64,000 bases of DNA from Gordonibacter faecis (GCF_030077735.1 NZ_JASJEU010000012.1:248001-312000), one strand, 5' to 3'; shown: positions 15,054 to 24,468, numbered from the stretch's first letter. Program-made: numbers and translations. The notes: generated by a model from the sequence alone, not told the origin.

Positions 15054-17927
15054 GTGCGGCAGGCGGGAGAAAAGGATGGCGTGTATACGTTGACGGCGAC
15101 GGCGTCGCTTCTTGGTGCGGCGCGCCGTGAACTTCCCGATGCGGTGCCGCCGCTTGCTCCTGTTGAGCTGACGCCTGCGGTTGCGGGATCGCCCGGGGCT
15201 GTGCCCGCGCCTACGCCTGAATCCGCGCCCGTCTTCGGCTGGATCACCGGTGCGTGCGCCGCACCCAACAAGGGCGACCACTATATTGTGAAGTTCCTCG
15301 GGAAGCGTGAGTTCATCATCCTTGCCTATGTCGACCGCTTCGGGCGCGTGTTCGCACAGAATTTTGCGTCGGTGTCGCCACCTGCGCGCGAGCCCGATCT
15401 TTCCTTCGCCTTCTTCGCTGATCAGGACACTCCCGGTGTTGAGCGCGGGTGTGTGCAGGTGCGCACCCCGGAGGGTGATACGCGGGAGGTGACGCGGTAC
15501 ACGTGCGCGCACGGCCGCTACACCTTGGAGGATTCCTGGTACGATTTCGGGCCGTATGGCGTCGATCTTTCGTACGACGATGCCATGGCGCGCGCCTTTT
15601 TGGCGTTCGTCTATCGGCCGAAAATGGCCGGTGGCGCGGAAATTCCCACACGCGGTCTGGAATTTGTGCACGAGCGCCTGTCGGCGGACTGGCTCTTGCC
15701 GGGGTTGCGCTCCATCATTGACGACGTGCGCTACGCGGAAAACGACCCGGTGGTGCACGCGCCCGCACTTGCGCGCAGCCTGGCGCGCTGGCTGTCCGAC
15801 GCGGGGCTGGATGAGCTGAAGGCACCCGCTGTGCCTGACGACGCGCTCCGCCTGGTGCGCACCGTTCGCTATGCCAACACGTATTACGTGGCGCGCGAGA
15901 GCGAAGGGGCGAACGTGTCGCGGCGCACCGTGTGGGCGCTTGAGAGTGCGCTCAACCGGTTTTTGCTGATGGAGGAGGCGTTTGGCGACCGCGCGTCGCT
16001 GGCCACCGATATCGACTGCGCGCGCTGGGAAGCCTATCTGCTTGAATCGGCCGGAACTCAGCCACTTCCCGACGCGAGCATTCTTGGAGCGCCTGCGGGC
16101 GCGGAAGGCGGCGAATGGGAGGTGCGCTGTCGTCTGGGTGCCGTCTTGGAGCGCCTGCGCCTGCCCGTGCGCGTTGAGGCGCAGATGCGGGCGAACGTGG
16201 CGGAAGGCGTGGTGGCCTTCGACATGACGGTGCCCGACGCGGCGCTCATGCCCGCGTGGCGCTGGGTGGATGCGCCGCAGCAGGGCTGGGTGCCGATGGG
16301 GGAGGCCGAACGTGACGCGCAGGCGCGTCGCTACGCTGCGCGCGTGGGGCTGCTGCTGGCGTCGGTGGCGTTTGAGGCGTCGCCGCAGATCCAGCGCGTT
16401 GATGTGGCGGCCCGACCGCTCGGTGCGGCCGCGGCGCACGCGGGCAGCGGGGCGGCAGGTGACCGCAAGATTGACGTAAAGCGCGGTGGGGAATTCCCCG
16501 AGGATGCGCACGAGCCGGCGTTCTTTCTGGTGACGTTGACTCGCGCGGCTTATGAAGCGTCGGGGCAGTTCCGCGCTGCGCCGCAGGCTGACCCCCTCGC
16601 GCTGCTTGCGCAGTGCGGCGCCGTATGGGATCTGCCGGCGGCCGACCCGTTTGCGCTGATAAACGCCCTGCCTGCCACCGCCTTGCGCCGCGAGTTGCCC
16701 GAGGCTCAGGATGCGCCCCTTCCACCTGAAGCACAGGAGGCGCTTGGCGCGACGCGAGCGGCTGACGTGCGCATTGTGGCTGACGCGTATCGTCGGCGCA
16801 TCGGCGAGGGCCTGGCCGACCGCATTGCGTGTGCGGCTAGCGCGACCGAGGCTATTCGCGTGGTGCGCGAAGAGCAGGATGCGGCCGAAAAGCGAGGCGA
16901 CGACCTCACGGCGTCGGCATGCACGCGCCTGATGGCCGCGCTTGCGGAAGGCTCGCTTGATACCGAGGACCAAAACGCTGTGGTGGTGTGCTTCTTGGGC
17001 GAGGACCGTTGCCTAACTGCACTCGGCCGCGCCCGCACGCTCGCGCAGCGCGACCCGCAGGAGGCAGTGGCCGTGCTCATGGATGCGGTGGCGGAAGCCG
17101 CGGCGCTCGATGGCTATGTGGATGGCGCGACCACGGTGTTCCGCTCGTTCGATAGCTACGCGTCGCGTGTGCTGTACAACCAGGCGCTTCGGGCAGCCGA
17201 CGGCGGGGAAGCGGCGCAGGCGCAAACGCAGGCATCCACGCGTCCGGCCGACACTTCTGCCTCTGCCGTGCCCACACTCGCCGAGCGCGCGCAGGCCGAC
17301 GCGGGTCGTCGCGTCCAGCTGGTGCCCGATTCGTTCTACCTCTGCCACCTGGAGATAGTCAGCCTGCTGGAGCGTTCATTCGAACGGGTGGACGATGCGC
17401 TGCGTTACGGACAGCGCGCCATAGAGTTGGCCCCCGCCACGGCGGCCGGCTACCGCCAGCTTGGCCGCGCCTATATGCTGGTGGGCGACATGGACAACGC
17501 CTCGGCCGTGCTAAAAGAGTGCCTGCGCGTAGCAACCCAGGTCAACGACGTGTCCGTGGCCTACTATCAGCTGGCCTACGCCCTCTGGAAGGCCGGCGAG
17601 CCGCGCACGGGTGCCGCGTGCTACCTCAAGTCCGTCATGACCGCGCCCGTTGTGGCGCTGCAAGCCATGGCCGAACTCAAGGAACTGGTGGCCGAAACAA
17701 GCATCGAAGCGCTCGAACGTGAAGAGGTGGACGGCATCCTGCGCGAGGCGAACATCCCGCTTTCCCCCACCGACGAGGTGCTCGACACGCTGGACGCCGC
17801 CGCAGCAGCCGCCACCGACGCCGGCCTGTTCTCCGTGGCTCGCAACCTCTTAGCGCAGCGCCTCAACCACCGCTCCGATGACGCCCTCGTCAACGTCCTT
17901 CGCTCCCTGGAGGTTTCATCTGCCTGA
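15054..17927 (+). CDS. Large TPR-containing protein of unknown function
   Basis: This 957-aa cytoplasmic protein has no signal peptide or membrane segment. The frame is open from 15018, but GTG at 15054 is chosen because AGGAG lies five bases before it. Residues 1-60 are Ala/Pro-rich; about 60-200 form a compact, aromatic-rich domain (FGWITGACAAPNKGDHYIVK, DSWYDFGPYGVDLSYDD) that I cannot assign. The middle is acidic and helical. Around residues 760-890 are TPR-like units (DALRYGQRAIELAPATAAGY, YRQLGRAYMLVGDMDNASAV), suggesting protein binding. It is transcribed alone from its own promoter between the NifX-like gene and hisS, which gives no functional clue. Confidence 0.75.
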   Translation: MRQAGEKDGVYTLTATASLLGAARRELPDAVPPLAPVELTPAVAGSPGAVPAPTPESAPVFGWITGACAAPNKGDHYIVKFLGKREFIILAYVDRFGRVFAQNFASVSPPAREPDLSFAFFADQDTPGVERGCVQVRTPEGDTREVTRYTCAHGRYTLEDSWYDFGPYGVDLSYDDAMARAFLAFVYRPKMAGGAEIPTRGLEFVHERLSADWLLPGLRSIIDDVRYAENDPVVHAPALARSLARWLSDAGLDELKAPAVPDDALRLVRTVRYANTYYVARESEGANVSRRTVWALESALNRFLLMEEAFGDRASLATDIDCARWEAYLLESAGTQPLPDASILGAPAGAEGGEWEVRCRLGAVLERLRLPVRVEAQMRANVAEGVVAFDMTVPDAALMPAWRWVDAPQQGWVPMGEAERDAQARRYAARVGLLLASVAFEASPQIQRVDVAARPLGAAAAHAGSGAAGDRKIDVKRGGEFPEDAHEPAFFLVTLTRAAYEASGQFRAAPQADPLALLAQCGAVWDLPAADPFALINALPATALRRELPEAQDAPLPPEAQEALGATRAADVRIVADAYRRRIGEGLADRIACAASATEAIRVVREEQDAAEKRGDDLTASACTRLMAALAEGSLDTEDQNAVVVCFLGEDRCLTALGRARTLAQRDPQEAVAVLMDAVAEAAALDGYVDGATTVFRSFDSYASRVLYNQALRAADGGEAAQAQTQASTRPADTSASAVPTLAERAQADAGRRVQLVPDSFYLCHLEIVSLLERSFERVDDALRYGQRAIELAPATAAGYRQLGRAYMLVGDMDNASAVLKECLRVATQVNDVSVAYYQLAYALWKAGEPRTGAACYLKSVMTAPVVALQAMAELKELVAETSIEALEREEVDGILREANIPLSPTDEVLDTLDAAAAAATDAGLFSVARNLLAQRLNHRSDDALVNVLRSLEVSSA

Positions 17928-17990
17928 GGGCGTGCGCGGTATGCGCTACAATAGCGTAATTCCACATCCCGAGACACGAAGGACGCACCT

Positions 17991-19349
17991 ATGGCACTCC
18001 AAGCACCTGAAGGTACGAAAGACTTGCTTCCTGATGAGGCCGTGTATTGGACGCGGTTTAAGGCGATTGCGACCGAGATATTTGGGCGCTACGGCTACCT
18101 GCCCATCGAAACGCCCGTGTTTGAGCAGACGGAACTGTTCGTGCGCGGCATCGGCGAGGCTACCGACGTGGTGTCGAAGGAAATGTTCACAGCCATCTCG
18201 GGCGAGAACCTGAAGAAACTCCTGGATGGCGGCACGGTGAAGGCGAAGAGCCGCCTGAGCTTGCGCCCCGAAGGCACGGCCGGTGTGGTGCGCGCGGTGG
18301 TTCAACACGACCTGGTGCCGCAAGGGGCCGCGCCCGCGAAATTGCTGTACGCGGGCCCGATGTTTCGCGCTGAGCGTCCGCAGAAGGGTCGCCAGCGCCA
18401 GTTTAACCAGGTAGGCATCGAGTGCTTGGGCGCCGAGGAACCCAGCGTGGATGCCGAGGGCATTATCATGCTCATGCGCTTCTATGCGGCCATTGGCATT
18501 CCCGTGGAGGCAACGCGCCTGCTGGTGAACTCCATGGGCTGCGACGTGTGCCGTCCGGCGTATCGCGACGCGGTGAAGGCGTTCATGGACACGCACACGG
18601 ACGAGTTGTGCGACGAATGTAAGCGCCGCGCCGAAACCAACCCCTTGCGCGCGTTCGACTGTAAAAACCCCGGGTGCGCTGCCGTCATGGAGGGCGCGCC
18701 GAAGATCACCGATCACCTGTGCGACGACTGCCGAGAGCACTACGAGGCGGTGAAGACGTACCTCACGGGCGCGGGCCTGGTGTTTGTGGAAGATCCCACG
18801 CTGGTGCGCGGCCTGGATTACTACACGCGCACGGTGTTTGAGGTACAGGTCACGGAAGGTATGGGCAGCCAAAACGCCATCGGAGGCGGCGGGCGCTACG
18901 ACAAGTTGGCCGAAGAAGTGGGAGGTCGCCCCACGCCGGGATTCGGCTGGGCGCTTGGCTACGAGCGCTGCGTGCTGGCGCTTGAAGCCGCGGGCCACAC
19001 GTTGCCCGCGGCGCAGCGCTGCGACGTGTTTGTGGCCTGCGTGGATGATTCGGTGCGCGCCGAGGCGTTCTCGCTCGTGCAGGCGCTGCGCGACGGCGGC
19101 CTGGTGGGTGAGATGGATCATCAGCGCCGCAGCCTGAAGAGCCAGTTCAAGCTTGCCGACAAGCTGGGCGCACACGCCGTGGTGGTGCTGGGCCCCGACG
19201 AGCTGGCCGCCGGTCAGGTGAAGGTGCGCGACATGCAGGCGCACGACGAGCAGATGGCGGACCTCGCGGCCCTCAAAACGCAGCTGGCCGCCTGCGCTGT
19301 CGAAGGCGGAGCCGCGGCGTTGAAGGATGTGCTCGCGCGTCTCGCTTAA
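17991..19349 (+). CDS. hisS: Histidyl-tRNA synthetase
   Basis: HisRS charges tRNA-His. APEGTKDLLPDEA is motif 1 context, FRAERPQKGRQRQFNQ is motif 2, GLDYYTRTVFE the HisA box, and GGGGRYD plus GFGWALGYER the motif 3 region. Length is 452 aa. Residues about 180-250 form a Cys-rich insertion with CDVC, CDEC and CDDC pairs, probably zinc-binding and known from some bacterial HisRS. TACAAT at 17947-17952 is a possible -10. No T-box could fit in the 60-bp leader. Confidence 0.94.
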   Translation: MALQAPEGTKDLLPDEAVYWTRFKAIATEIFGRYGYLPIETPVFEQTELFVRGIGEATDVVSKEMFTAISGENLKKLLDGGTVKAKSRLSLRPEGTAGVVRAVVQHDLVPQGAAPAKLLYAGPMFRAERPQKGRQRQFNQVGIECLGAEEPSVDAEGIIMLMRFYAAIGIPVEATRLLVNSMGCDVCRPAYRDAVKAFMDTHTDELCDECKRRAETNPLRAFDCKNPGCAAVMEGAPKITDHLCDDCREHYEAVKTYLTGAGLVFVEDPTLVRGLDYYTRTVFEVQVTEGMGSQNAIGGGGRYDKLAEEVGGRPTPGFGWALGYERCVLALEAAGHTLPAAQRCDVFVACVDDSVRAEAFSLVQALRDGGLVGEMDHQRRSLKSQFKLADKLGAHAVVVLGPDELAAGQVKVRDMQAHDEQMADLAALKTQLAACAVEGGAAALKDVLARLA

Positions 19350-19377
19350 GTGATGACAAGAAGCTAAGGAGCAGCCT

Positions 19378-19989
19378 ATGGACACCACGTTTATTGATGA
19401 GCTGGCCAGCGCCGCTCCCACGCCGGGCGGCGGCGGAGCGTCGGCGTACGTGGGCGCGCTTGCTGCGGCCCTCGCATCCATGGTGGGCAACCTCACGGTG
19501 GGGAAGAAGCGCTACGCCGATGTGGAGGATGACGTGCAGGCCTCGCTCGCGTGCCTTGCCACGTTGAGGGCGCGTCTCGTTGCGTTGGTGGACGAAGATG
19601 CCCGCGCGTTTGAGCCTTTGGCGGCCGCCTACCGCCTGCCTAAGGCTACGCCCGAAGAGCAGGCGGCCAAAAACGCCGCACTTCAACAGGCGCTTGTTGG
19701 CGCGTGCGACGTGCCGCTTGCCATCATGCGCGCGGTGGCTGAAGTGGTGGATGAAGCCGACTACCTGGCTCATCACGGCAGCGTGATGGCGCGCTCGGAC
19801 GCGGGCGTTGCCGCGGCCTTCGCCCGTGCGGCCTCGGACGGTGCCAGCCTCAACATCTTCATCAACGCCGCCTCAATGGACGACCCGGCGCTGGCCGCGC
19901 ACTACCGGGGCGAAACTGAGTCACTGGCTGCGCGTACGCGCGAACGCTGCGACGAGCTGTTCGATTTCGTGAAAACTTCCGTCTCTTAA
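19378..19989 (+). CDS. fchA: Methenyltetrahydrofolate cyclohydrolase (cyclodeaminase/FchA family)
   Basis: The 203-aa protein belongs to the formiminotransferase-cyclodeaminase C-terminal family. It most likely hydrolyses 5,10-methenyl-THF to 10-formyl-THF; in fused histidine-degradation enzymes the same fold acts as formimino-THF cyclodeaminase. PTPGGGGASAYVGALAAAL near the N-terminus is the family signature, and the body is all-helical. AAGGAG precedes the ATG. It sits 17 bases before folD, whose own cyclohydrolase site looks inactivated, which favours the FchA reading over histidine catabolism. Confidence 0.85.
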   Translation: MDTTFIDELASAAPTPGGGGASAYVGALAAALASMVGNLTVGKKRYADVEDDVQASLACLATLRARLVALVDEDARAFEPLAAAYRLPKATPEEQAAKNAALQQALVGACDVPLAIMRAVAEVVDEADYLAHHGSVMARSDAGVAAAFARAASDGASLNIFINAASMDDPALAAHYRGETESLAARTRERCDELFDFVKTSVS

Positions 19990-20006
19990 AAGGAGCGTAC
20001 CGTTTC

Positions 20007-20876
20007 ATGGCAACCCTTCTTACCGGAAAACCCGTCGTTGAGCGCCTAGCGGCCGACCTCGCGCCGCGCGTTAACGCACTTGAGCAGGCCGGTGTCACAC
20101 CGACGCTCGCCATCGTGCGCATGGGTGAGCGCCCTGACGACCTGTCCTATGAGCGCACCGCTCGCAAGCGCGCCGAATCGCTCGGCGTTGCCGTGCGGCT
20201 CTTCGTGCTGGATGAGAGCGCGCCGAAAGAGGCGCTGGAAGCCGCGCTTTACGAGGTCAACCAGGACCCCAGCATTCACGGCTGCCTGCTGTTCCGCCCG
20301 CTACCTGCGCATATTGACGAGGTGCAGGCGTGCGAACAACTGGCACCGGAAAAGGACATCGACGGCATTACGATTGCTTCGCTTGCGGCAGTGTTCACCG
20401 ATGGTGACCGAGGTTTTCCGCCGGCCACGGCTGCGGCGTGCATTGAATTACTGGAGCACTACGACGTGCCGCTTGAGGGCAAGCACGTTGTGGTGGTGGG
20501 GCGCAGCCTGGTGGTGGGCAAGCCGGTGTCCATGATGCTGCTGCGTCGCAACGCCAGCGTCACGATGTGCCACAGTCGCACGGAGGATTTGGCGAGCCTC
20601 TGCCGTTCGGCTGACATCGTCATTTGTGCTACGGGGCGCGCTCGCGCGTTCGGTGCGGAGTTCTTCAGCCCTGGTCAGACGGTGCTCGACGTGGGTATCA
20701 ACTTCGACGAACAGGGAAACATCTGTGGAGACGTGGACTTCGAAGCGGTGGAACCGGTGGTGGGAGCCATCACGCCGGTGCCGGGCGGGTTGGGTACGGT
20801 CACGACCAGTGTCACCATGGCGCACACGGTGGCTGCGGCCGAGGCGGCGCTTGCTGCGCGCGAGGGAGGCCGGTAG
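20007..20876 (+). CDS. folD: Methylenetetrahydrofolate dehydrogenase (FolD; cyclohydrolase site altered)
   Basis: FolD oxidises 5,10-methylene-THF with NAD(P)+ and usually also hydrolyses methenyl-THF. At 289 aa the fold is complete: VVVGRSLVVGKPVSMMLL is the nucleotide-binding motif, PEKDIDG carries the conserved Asp, and ITPVPGGLGTVT is the C-terminal signature. The active-site motif Y-x3-K is Y48-E-R-T-A52, so the lysine equivalent to E. coli K54 is alanine (codon GCT, 20160-20162). The E. coli Q98 position is F96. Both residues are linked to cyclohydrolase activity. The adjacent fchA can supply that step. AAAAGGAG lies upstream of the start. Confidence 0.9.
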   Translation: MATLLTGKPVVERLAADLAPRVNALEQAGVTPTLAIVRMGERPDDLSYERTARKRAESLGVAVRLFVLDESAPKEALEAALYEVNQDPSIHGCLLFRPLPAHIDEVQACEQLAPEKDIDGITIASLAAVFTDGDRGFPPATAAACIELLEHYDVPLEGKHVVVVGRSLVVGKPVSMMLLRRNASVTMCHSRTEDLASLCRSADIVICATGRARAFGAEFFSPGQTVLDVGINFDEQGNICGDVDFEAVEPVVGAITPVPGGLGTVTTSVTMAHTVAAAEAALAAREGGR

Positions 20877-20877
20877 C

Positions 20878-21531
20878 GTGCGCGCTGCGATACCCGTCGG
20901 CCGGAAGTTCATCATCGCCGACCCGTCGGTGTGCATCGGCTGCAAAACGTGCATGGCCGCGTGCCTCATGCGCCACGACCAGCTAGAGGATGTGGCTGTT
21001 CCGCGTCTCACGTTAGTCACCACGCGCACCATTTCCGCACCCGTGGGCTGCCATCACTGCGCCGAGGCGCCGTGCGTGGACGCGTGTCCGACGGGCTGCC
21101 TCTACAGCGATGACGAGCACGTGGGCGTGCATCCTGACAAGTGCATCGGCTGCCGAAACTGCGTGCTGGCCTGCCCCTATGGCGCGGTGGAAATCGTCAC
21201 CGAGAAGCTGCCGCCCGAACCTGAGCCCACGCCCGAGGAAGCGGCCGCGGCCGAAGCCGCCGCCAAGGATGACAAGTCCGCCAAGGGCGCGCGGGCCCGA
21301 GCGCGCGCAAAGAAGCGCAAGCGCACGAAGTCAACGGTGGTGAAGTGCGACCTGTGTCTGGACTGTGCGCGCGGCCCGGCGTGCGCGGCCGCCTGTCCGA
21401 CCAACGCTTTGCGCCTGATAGACGCGGAGTTCATGGAGCGTGCGCGGCAGAGCAAGCGCAAGGCCGCGGCTCGCGCAACGGCGTCGTACGCCAGCATGAA
21501 GCTGAACGCTGAACTGAACGAGGGGGAGTAG
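20878..21531 (+). CDS. HycB/HydN-like electron-transfer protein, four [4Fe-4S] clusters
   Basis: This 217-aa iron-sulfur protein resembles HycB and the beta subunits of molybdopterin oxidoreductases. Cys groups CIGCKTCMAAC, CHHCAEAPCVDACPTGC, CIGCRNCVLACP and CDLCLDC...CAAACP give four clusters. A charged linker of about 40 residues, rich in Glu/Ala then Lys/Arg (140-180), separates clusters three and four and is not typical of HycB. GTG at 20878 is taken as start because GGGAGG precedes it and the frame upstream overlaps folD. It ends four bases before fdhF, so it probably takes electrons from that subunit. Confidence 0.85.
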   Translation: MRAAIPVGRKFIIADPSVCIGCKTCMAACLMRHDQLEDVAVPRLTLVTTRTISAPVGCHHCAEAPCVDACPTGCLYSDDEHVGVHPDKCIGCRNCVLACPYGAVEIVTEKLPPEPEPTPEEAAAAEAAAKDDKSAKGARARARAKKRKRTKSTVVKCDLCLDCARGPACAAACPTNALRLIDAEFMERARQSKRKAAARATASYASMKLNAELNEGE

Positions 21532-21535
21532 CCTC

Positions 21536-23866
21536 ATGGAAAAGCATATGGCGGTGTGCCCGTACTGCGGCGCCGGCTGCAAGATGAACCTCGTGGTGGA
21601 GAACGGCAAGGTCATCGACGCGGAGGGCCTGCCCGGCATCACGAATGAGGGCGAGCTGTGCCTGAAAGGCCTCTACGGCTACGACTTCGTGAACGATACG
21701 AAAATCCTCACGCCGCGCATCTACCACCCGATGATTCGCCGCACGAAAGGCGCGCCGCTTGAGCGTGTGACCTGGGACGAAGCACTTGACTTTACGGCTG
21801 AACGGCTGCGCGCCATCATCGAGGAAAGCGGCCCCGAAGCCGTCATGCTCACGGGTTCCTCGCGCGGTGCTGGCAACGAGGCCAACTTCGTCATGCAGAA
21901 GTTCACGCGCGCGTGCCTCGGCACGAACAACATCGACAACTGCGCGCGCACCTGCCACGCGGCCAGCGTCATTGGGCTCATGGAGTGCGTCGGCTCGGGC
22001 GCGATGAGCGTGAGCATTCCCACGCTTGAGGAAACGGACTGCATTTTGCTGTTCGGCTACAACCCCGCGGCGAGCCACCCCATCGTGGCGCGCCGTATCG
22101 TGAAGGCGAAGGAGCGCGGCGCGGAACTTATCGTGTGCGACCCGCGCATCATCGAGTCGGCCCGCATCGCCGACCTCTACCTGCCGCTCAAAAACGGCTC
22201 CAACCTGGCGCTTCTGAACGCGTTCGCCTACACCATCATCGACGAAGAACTGGCCGACTTCGACTTCATCGACGACCACACGACCGGTTTCGACGAGTGG
22301 TGGGAAGTCGTGCAGGATTACGCGCCCGAGGATGTGGAAGAGGTTACGGGTCTGTCGTCCGAGGTCATTCGGCAGGCGGCGCGTTGCTACGCCACGGCCG
22401 AGACGGCCATCATTGGCTGGGGCATGGGGGTGACGCAGCAGGCGCAGGGCGTGCAAACCGTGCGCGCCATCGCGGCGCTTGCGCTCATCACGGGCCACAT
22501 TGGGCGTCCGAACAGCGGTCTTGCGCCCGTGCGCGGCCAAAATAACGTGCAGGGTTCGTGCGACATGGGTATGTGGCCAAGCCTCTATCCCGGCTACCAG
22601 CGCGTGGACGATCCGGCGGCACGCGCGAAGTTCGCCGCCGCGTGGGGCGTGCCCCAGGAGCGTCTGTCGCTTGCGCCCGGCTGGAAGCTCACCGACCTGC
22701 CGCACGGCGTGGCTGAGGGGAAAATTCGCGCGTTCTACAACTTTGGCGAGGACCCACTGCAAACCGAGCCCGACACCGCGCAGGTGCGTGCGGCGCTTGA
22801 AGGCCTCGACCTGCTTATCAGCCAGGACATCTTCATGACGCAGACCACCGCGCTCGCCGACGTGGTGCTGCCCGCCACCTCGTGGGCCGAGCATGATGCT
22901 GTGTACACCGCGTCCGACCGTTCGTTCCAGCTGACCACGGCCGCACTGCCGCCAAAGGGGGAGTGTCGCCACGACTGGGAGATCTTCGCCGACCTGTCTA
23001 CGCGCATGGGCTACCCCATGAAGTACCAAAACACGCGCGAGATCTGGGACGAGGTGCGCTCGCTCTGCCCGCAGTTCGCCGGCGCAACGTACGAGAAGAT
23101 GGCAGGCACGGGCTACGCACAGTGGCCCATCTTTGCCGACGCGGCGGATGATCCCGCGAACAACGGCACGCCTGAGCTGTACGCGGGCGGCGCGTTCACC
23201 ACGCCTGATGGGAAGGGCCATTTGATGGCGGCGCACTGGCAGCCGCCCACGGAGCGCCCAGACAACGCGTATCCCCTGGTGCTGTGCACGGTGCGCGAGG
23301 TGGGGCACTACTCGTGCCGTTCGATGACCGGCAACTGCAAGGCGCTGGCCGCGCTCGCCGACGAGCCCGGCTACGTGAGCATGAGCCTCGCCGACGCCGA
23401 CGCGCGCGGCATCGAGGAAGAGCAGCTGGTGTGGGTGACGTCGCGCCGCGGCAAGGTGCTCGCGCGCGCCGCCGTGGACGAGCGCGTGAACGACGGCGCC
23501 GTGTACATGACCTACCAGTGGTGGATCGGCAAGTGCAACGAACTCACGCTGCACGTGGTGGACGGCGAGTCCGGTACGCCCGAGGACAAGTACAGCGCGT
23601 GCGAGGTGGAACTCATCCCCGATCAGCGCTGGGCTGAAGATTACCTGGTGGAGCGCTATACCGAACTGAAGGCGCAGCTGGCGGCCGAGGCCGACCGGCA
23701 GAACCCGCCCGCGCCGGAGCCGGAACCGGTGGACGCGCCAGCGCCTGAGGACGTGTCCACCGAGGACGCCGCTTCCGCACCCATCCCCCTCGCCTTCGCC
23801 CCGCACGAGGCCGAAGTGGCCGGCCGCGCCCTTTACGCCGACGGCGAGGAAGAGACGCTCGTATGA
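21536..23866 (+). CDS. fdhF: Formate dehydrogenase H-like catalytic subunit (Cys form)
   Basis: This 776-aa bis-MGD molybdenum/tungsten enzyme aligns without early gaps to E. coli FDH-H and should interconvert formate and CO2. C8, C11, C15 and C42 bind the [4Fe-4S] cluster, and K44 (CLKG) is the electron-relay lysine. NNIDNCARTCH places C140, codon TGC at 21953-21955, exactly where E. coli has selenocysteine 140; H141 and VRGQNNVQG are conserved. There is no signal peptide, so it is cytoplasmic. About 60 extra Pro/Glu-rich residues follow the FDH-H end. GGGGGAG precedes the ATG. It lies between two HycB-like genes and overlaps the second by ATGA. Confidence 0.92.
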   Translation: MEKHMAVCPYCGAGCKMNLVVENGKVIDAEGLPGITNEGELCLKGLYGYDFVNDTKILTPRIYHPMIRRTKGAPLERVTWDEALDFTAERLRAIIEESGPEAVMLTGSSRGAGNEANFVMQKFTRACLGTNNIDNCARTCHAASVIGLMECVGSGAMSVSIPTLEETDCILLFGYNPAASHPIVARRIVKAKERGAELIVCDPRIIESARIADLYLPLKNGSNLALLNAFAYTIIDEELADFDFIDDHTTGFDEWWEVVQDYAPEDVEEVTGLSSEVIRQAARCYATAETAIIGWGMGVTQQAQGVQTVRAIAALALITGHIGRPNSGLAPVRGQNNVQGSCDMGMWPSLYPGYQRVDDPAARAKFAAAWGVPQERLSLAPGWKLTDLPHGVAEGKIRAFYNFGEDPLQTEPDTAQVRAALEGLDLLISQDIFMTQTTALADVVLPATSWAEHDAVYTASDRSFQLTTAALPPKGECRHDWEIFADLSTRMGYPMKYQNTREIWDEVRSLCPQFAGATYEKMAGTGYAQWPIFADAADDPANNGTPELYAGGAFTTPDGKGHLMAAHWQPPTERPDNAYPLVLCTVREVGHYSCRSMTGNCKALAALADEPGYVSMSLADADARGIEEEQLVWVTSRRGKVLARAAVDERVNDGAVYMTYQWWIGKCNELTLHVVDGESGTPEDKYSACEVELIPDQRWAEDYLVERYTELKAQLAAEADRQNPPAPEPEPVDAPAPEDVSTEDAASAPIPLAFAPHEAEVAGRALYADGEEETLV

Positions 23867-24468
23867 ACCGCTTCGTCGTTTCCGATCCTGCACGCTGCAT
23901 TGGCTGCGGCGCGTGCCGCGTCACCTGTAGCGAGAGTCATCGCCGCCGCGCGCTGCGTCCGGCTTCGCGCATCTCGCTCGTGAAGACGCGCGAGGTGTCG
24001 GCGGCGGTGACGTGCCACCAGTGCGAAGGTTCCCCCTGTCTGTCGGTGTGTCCCGAGGGCGCTATCTACCAGGAGCGCGACCGTGTGCAGGTGGACGAAG
24101 GCCGCTGCACCGGCTGCCTTTTGTGCGCGCTCGCGTGCCCGTTCGGTGCCATCTATCCGTCCGCGCCTTCGACGGCCCACGTGAAGGCTGCACCGTATAG
24201 CCGCGCGTCGTCGGCTCGCTCATCAGGTCTGTTGCGCCAAAAGGAGACGGGCGCCTACACGAGCGTGGTGGTGTGCGACCTCTGCGCGAAGTCCGCAGAT
24301 GGTCCGCGGTGCGTGGACGCGTGCCCCACCAAGGCATTGCACCTGGTTGATGAGGGTATGCTGGAAGCGCTTGGGAAGAACCGCCGCCTTGAGGCCATTG
24401 AGATGACCGAGGTAGCCATGCGCGGCGCACTGCTCGACGCCGACGACTTTGGGGAGGTCAACCGCTGA
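23863..24468 (+). CDS. HycB/HydN-like electron-transfer protein, second copy
   Basis: This 201-aa paralogue of the protein at 20878 also has four cluster-binding groups: CIGCGACRVTC, CHQCEGSPCLSVCP, CTGCLLCALACP and CDLCAKSADGPRCVDACP. It lacks the long charged linker. It overlaps the fdhF stop and the start of the next gene by ATGA-type junctions, so translation is coupled. Two HycB-like proteins on either side of one FdhF suggest either two electron exits or a longer iron-sulfur chain; sequence alone does not decide. Confidence 0.85.
   Translation: MNRFVVSDPARCIGCGACRVTCSESHRRRALRPASRISLVKTREVSAAVTCHQCEGSPCLSVCPEGAIYQERDRVQVDEGRCTGCLLCALACPFGAIYPSAPSTAHVKAAPYSRASSARSSGLLRQKETGAYTSVVVCDLCAKSADGPRCVDACPTKALHLVDEGMLEALGKNRRLEAIEMTEVAMRGALLDADDFGEVNR

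Noticed and set aside
15021..16973. 650-codon open frame on the minus strand opposite the TPR protein
   Set aside because: Arg/His-rich antisense composition and no ribosome-binding site; the plus-strand frame has promoter, RBS and TPR motifs.
21431..23893. 820-codon open frame on the minus strand opposite fdhF
   Set aside because: It is antisense to a complete formate dehydrogenase with all motifs; its His/Arg/Val-rich composition is what a GC-rich gene gives when read backwards.
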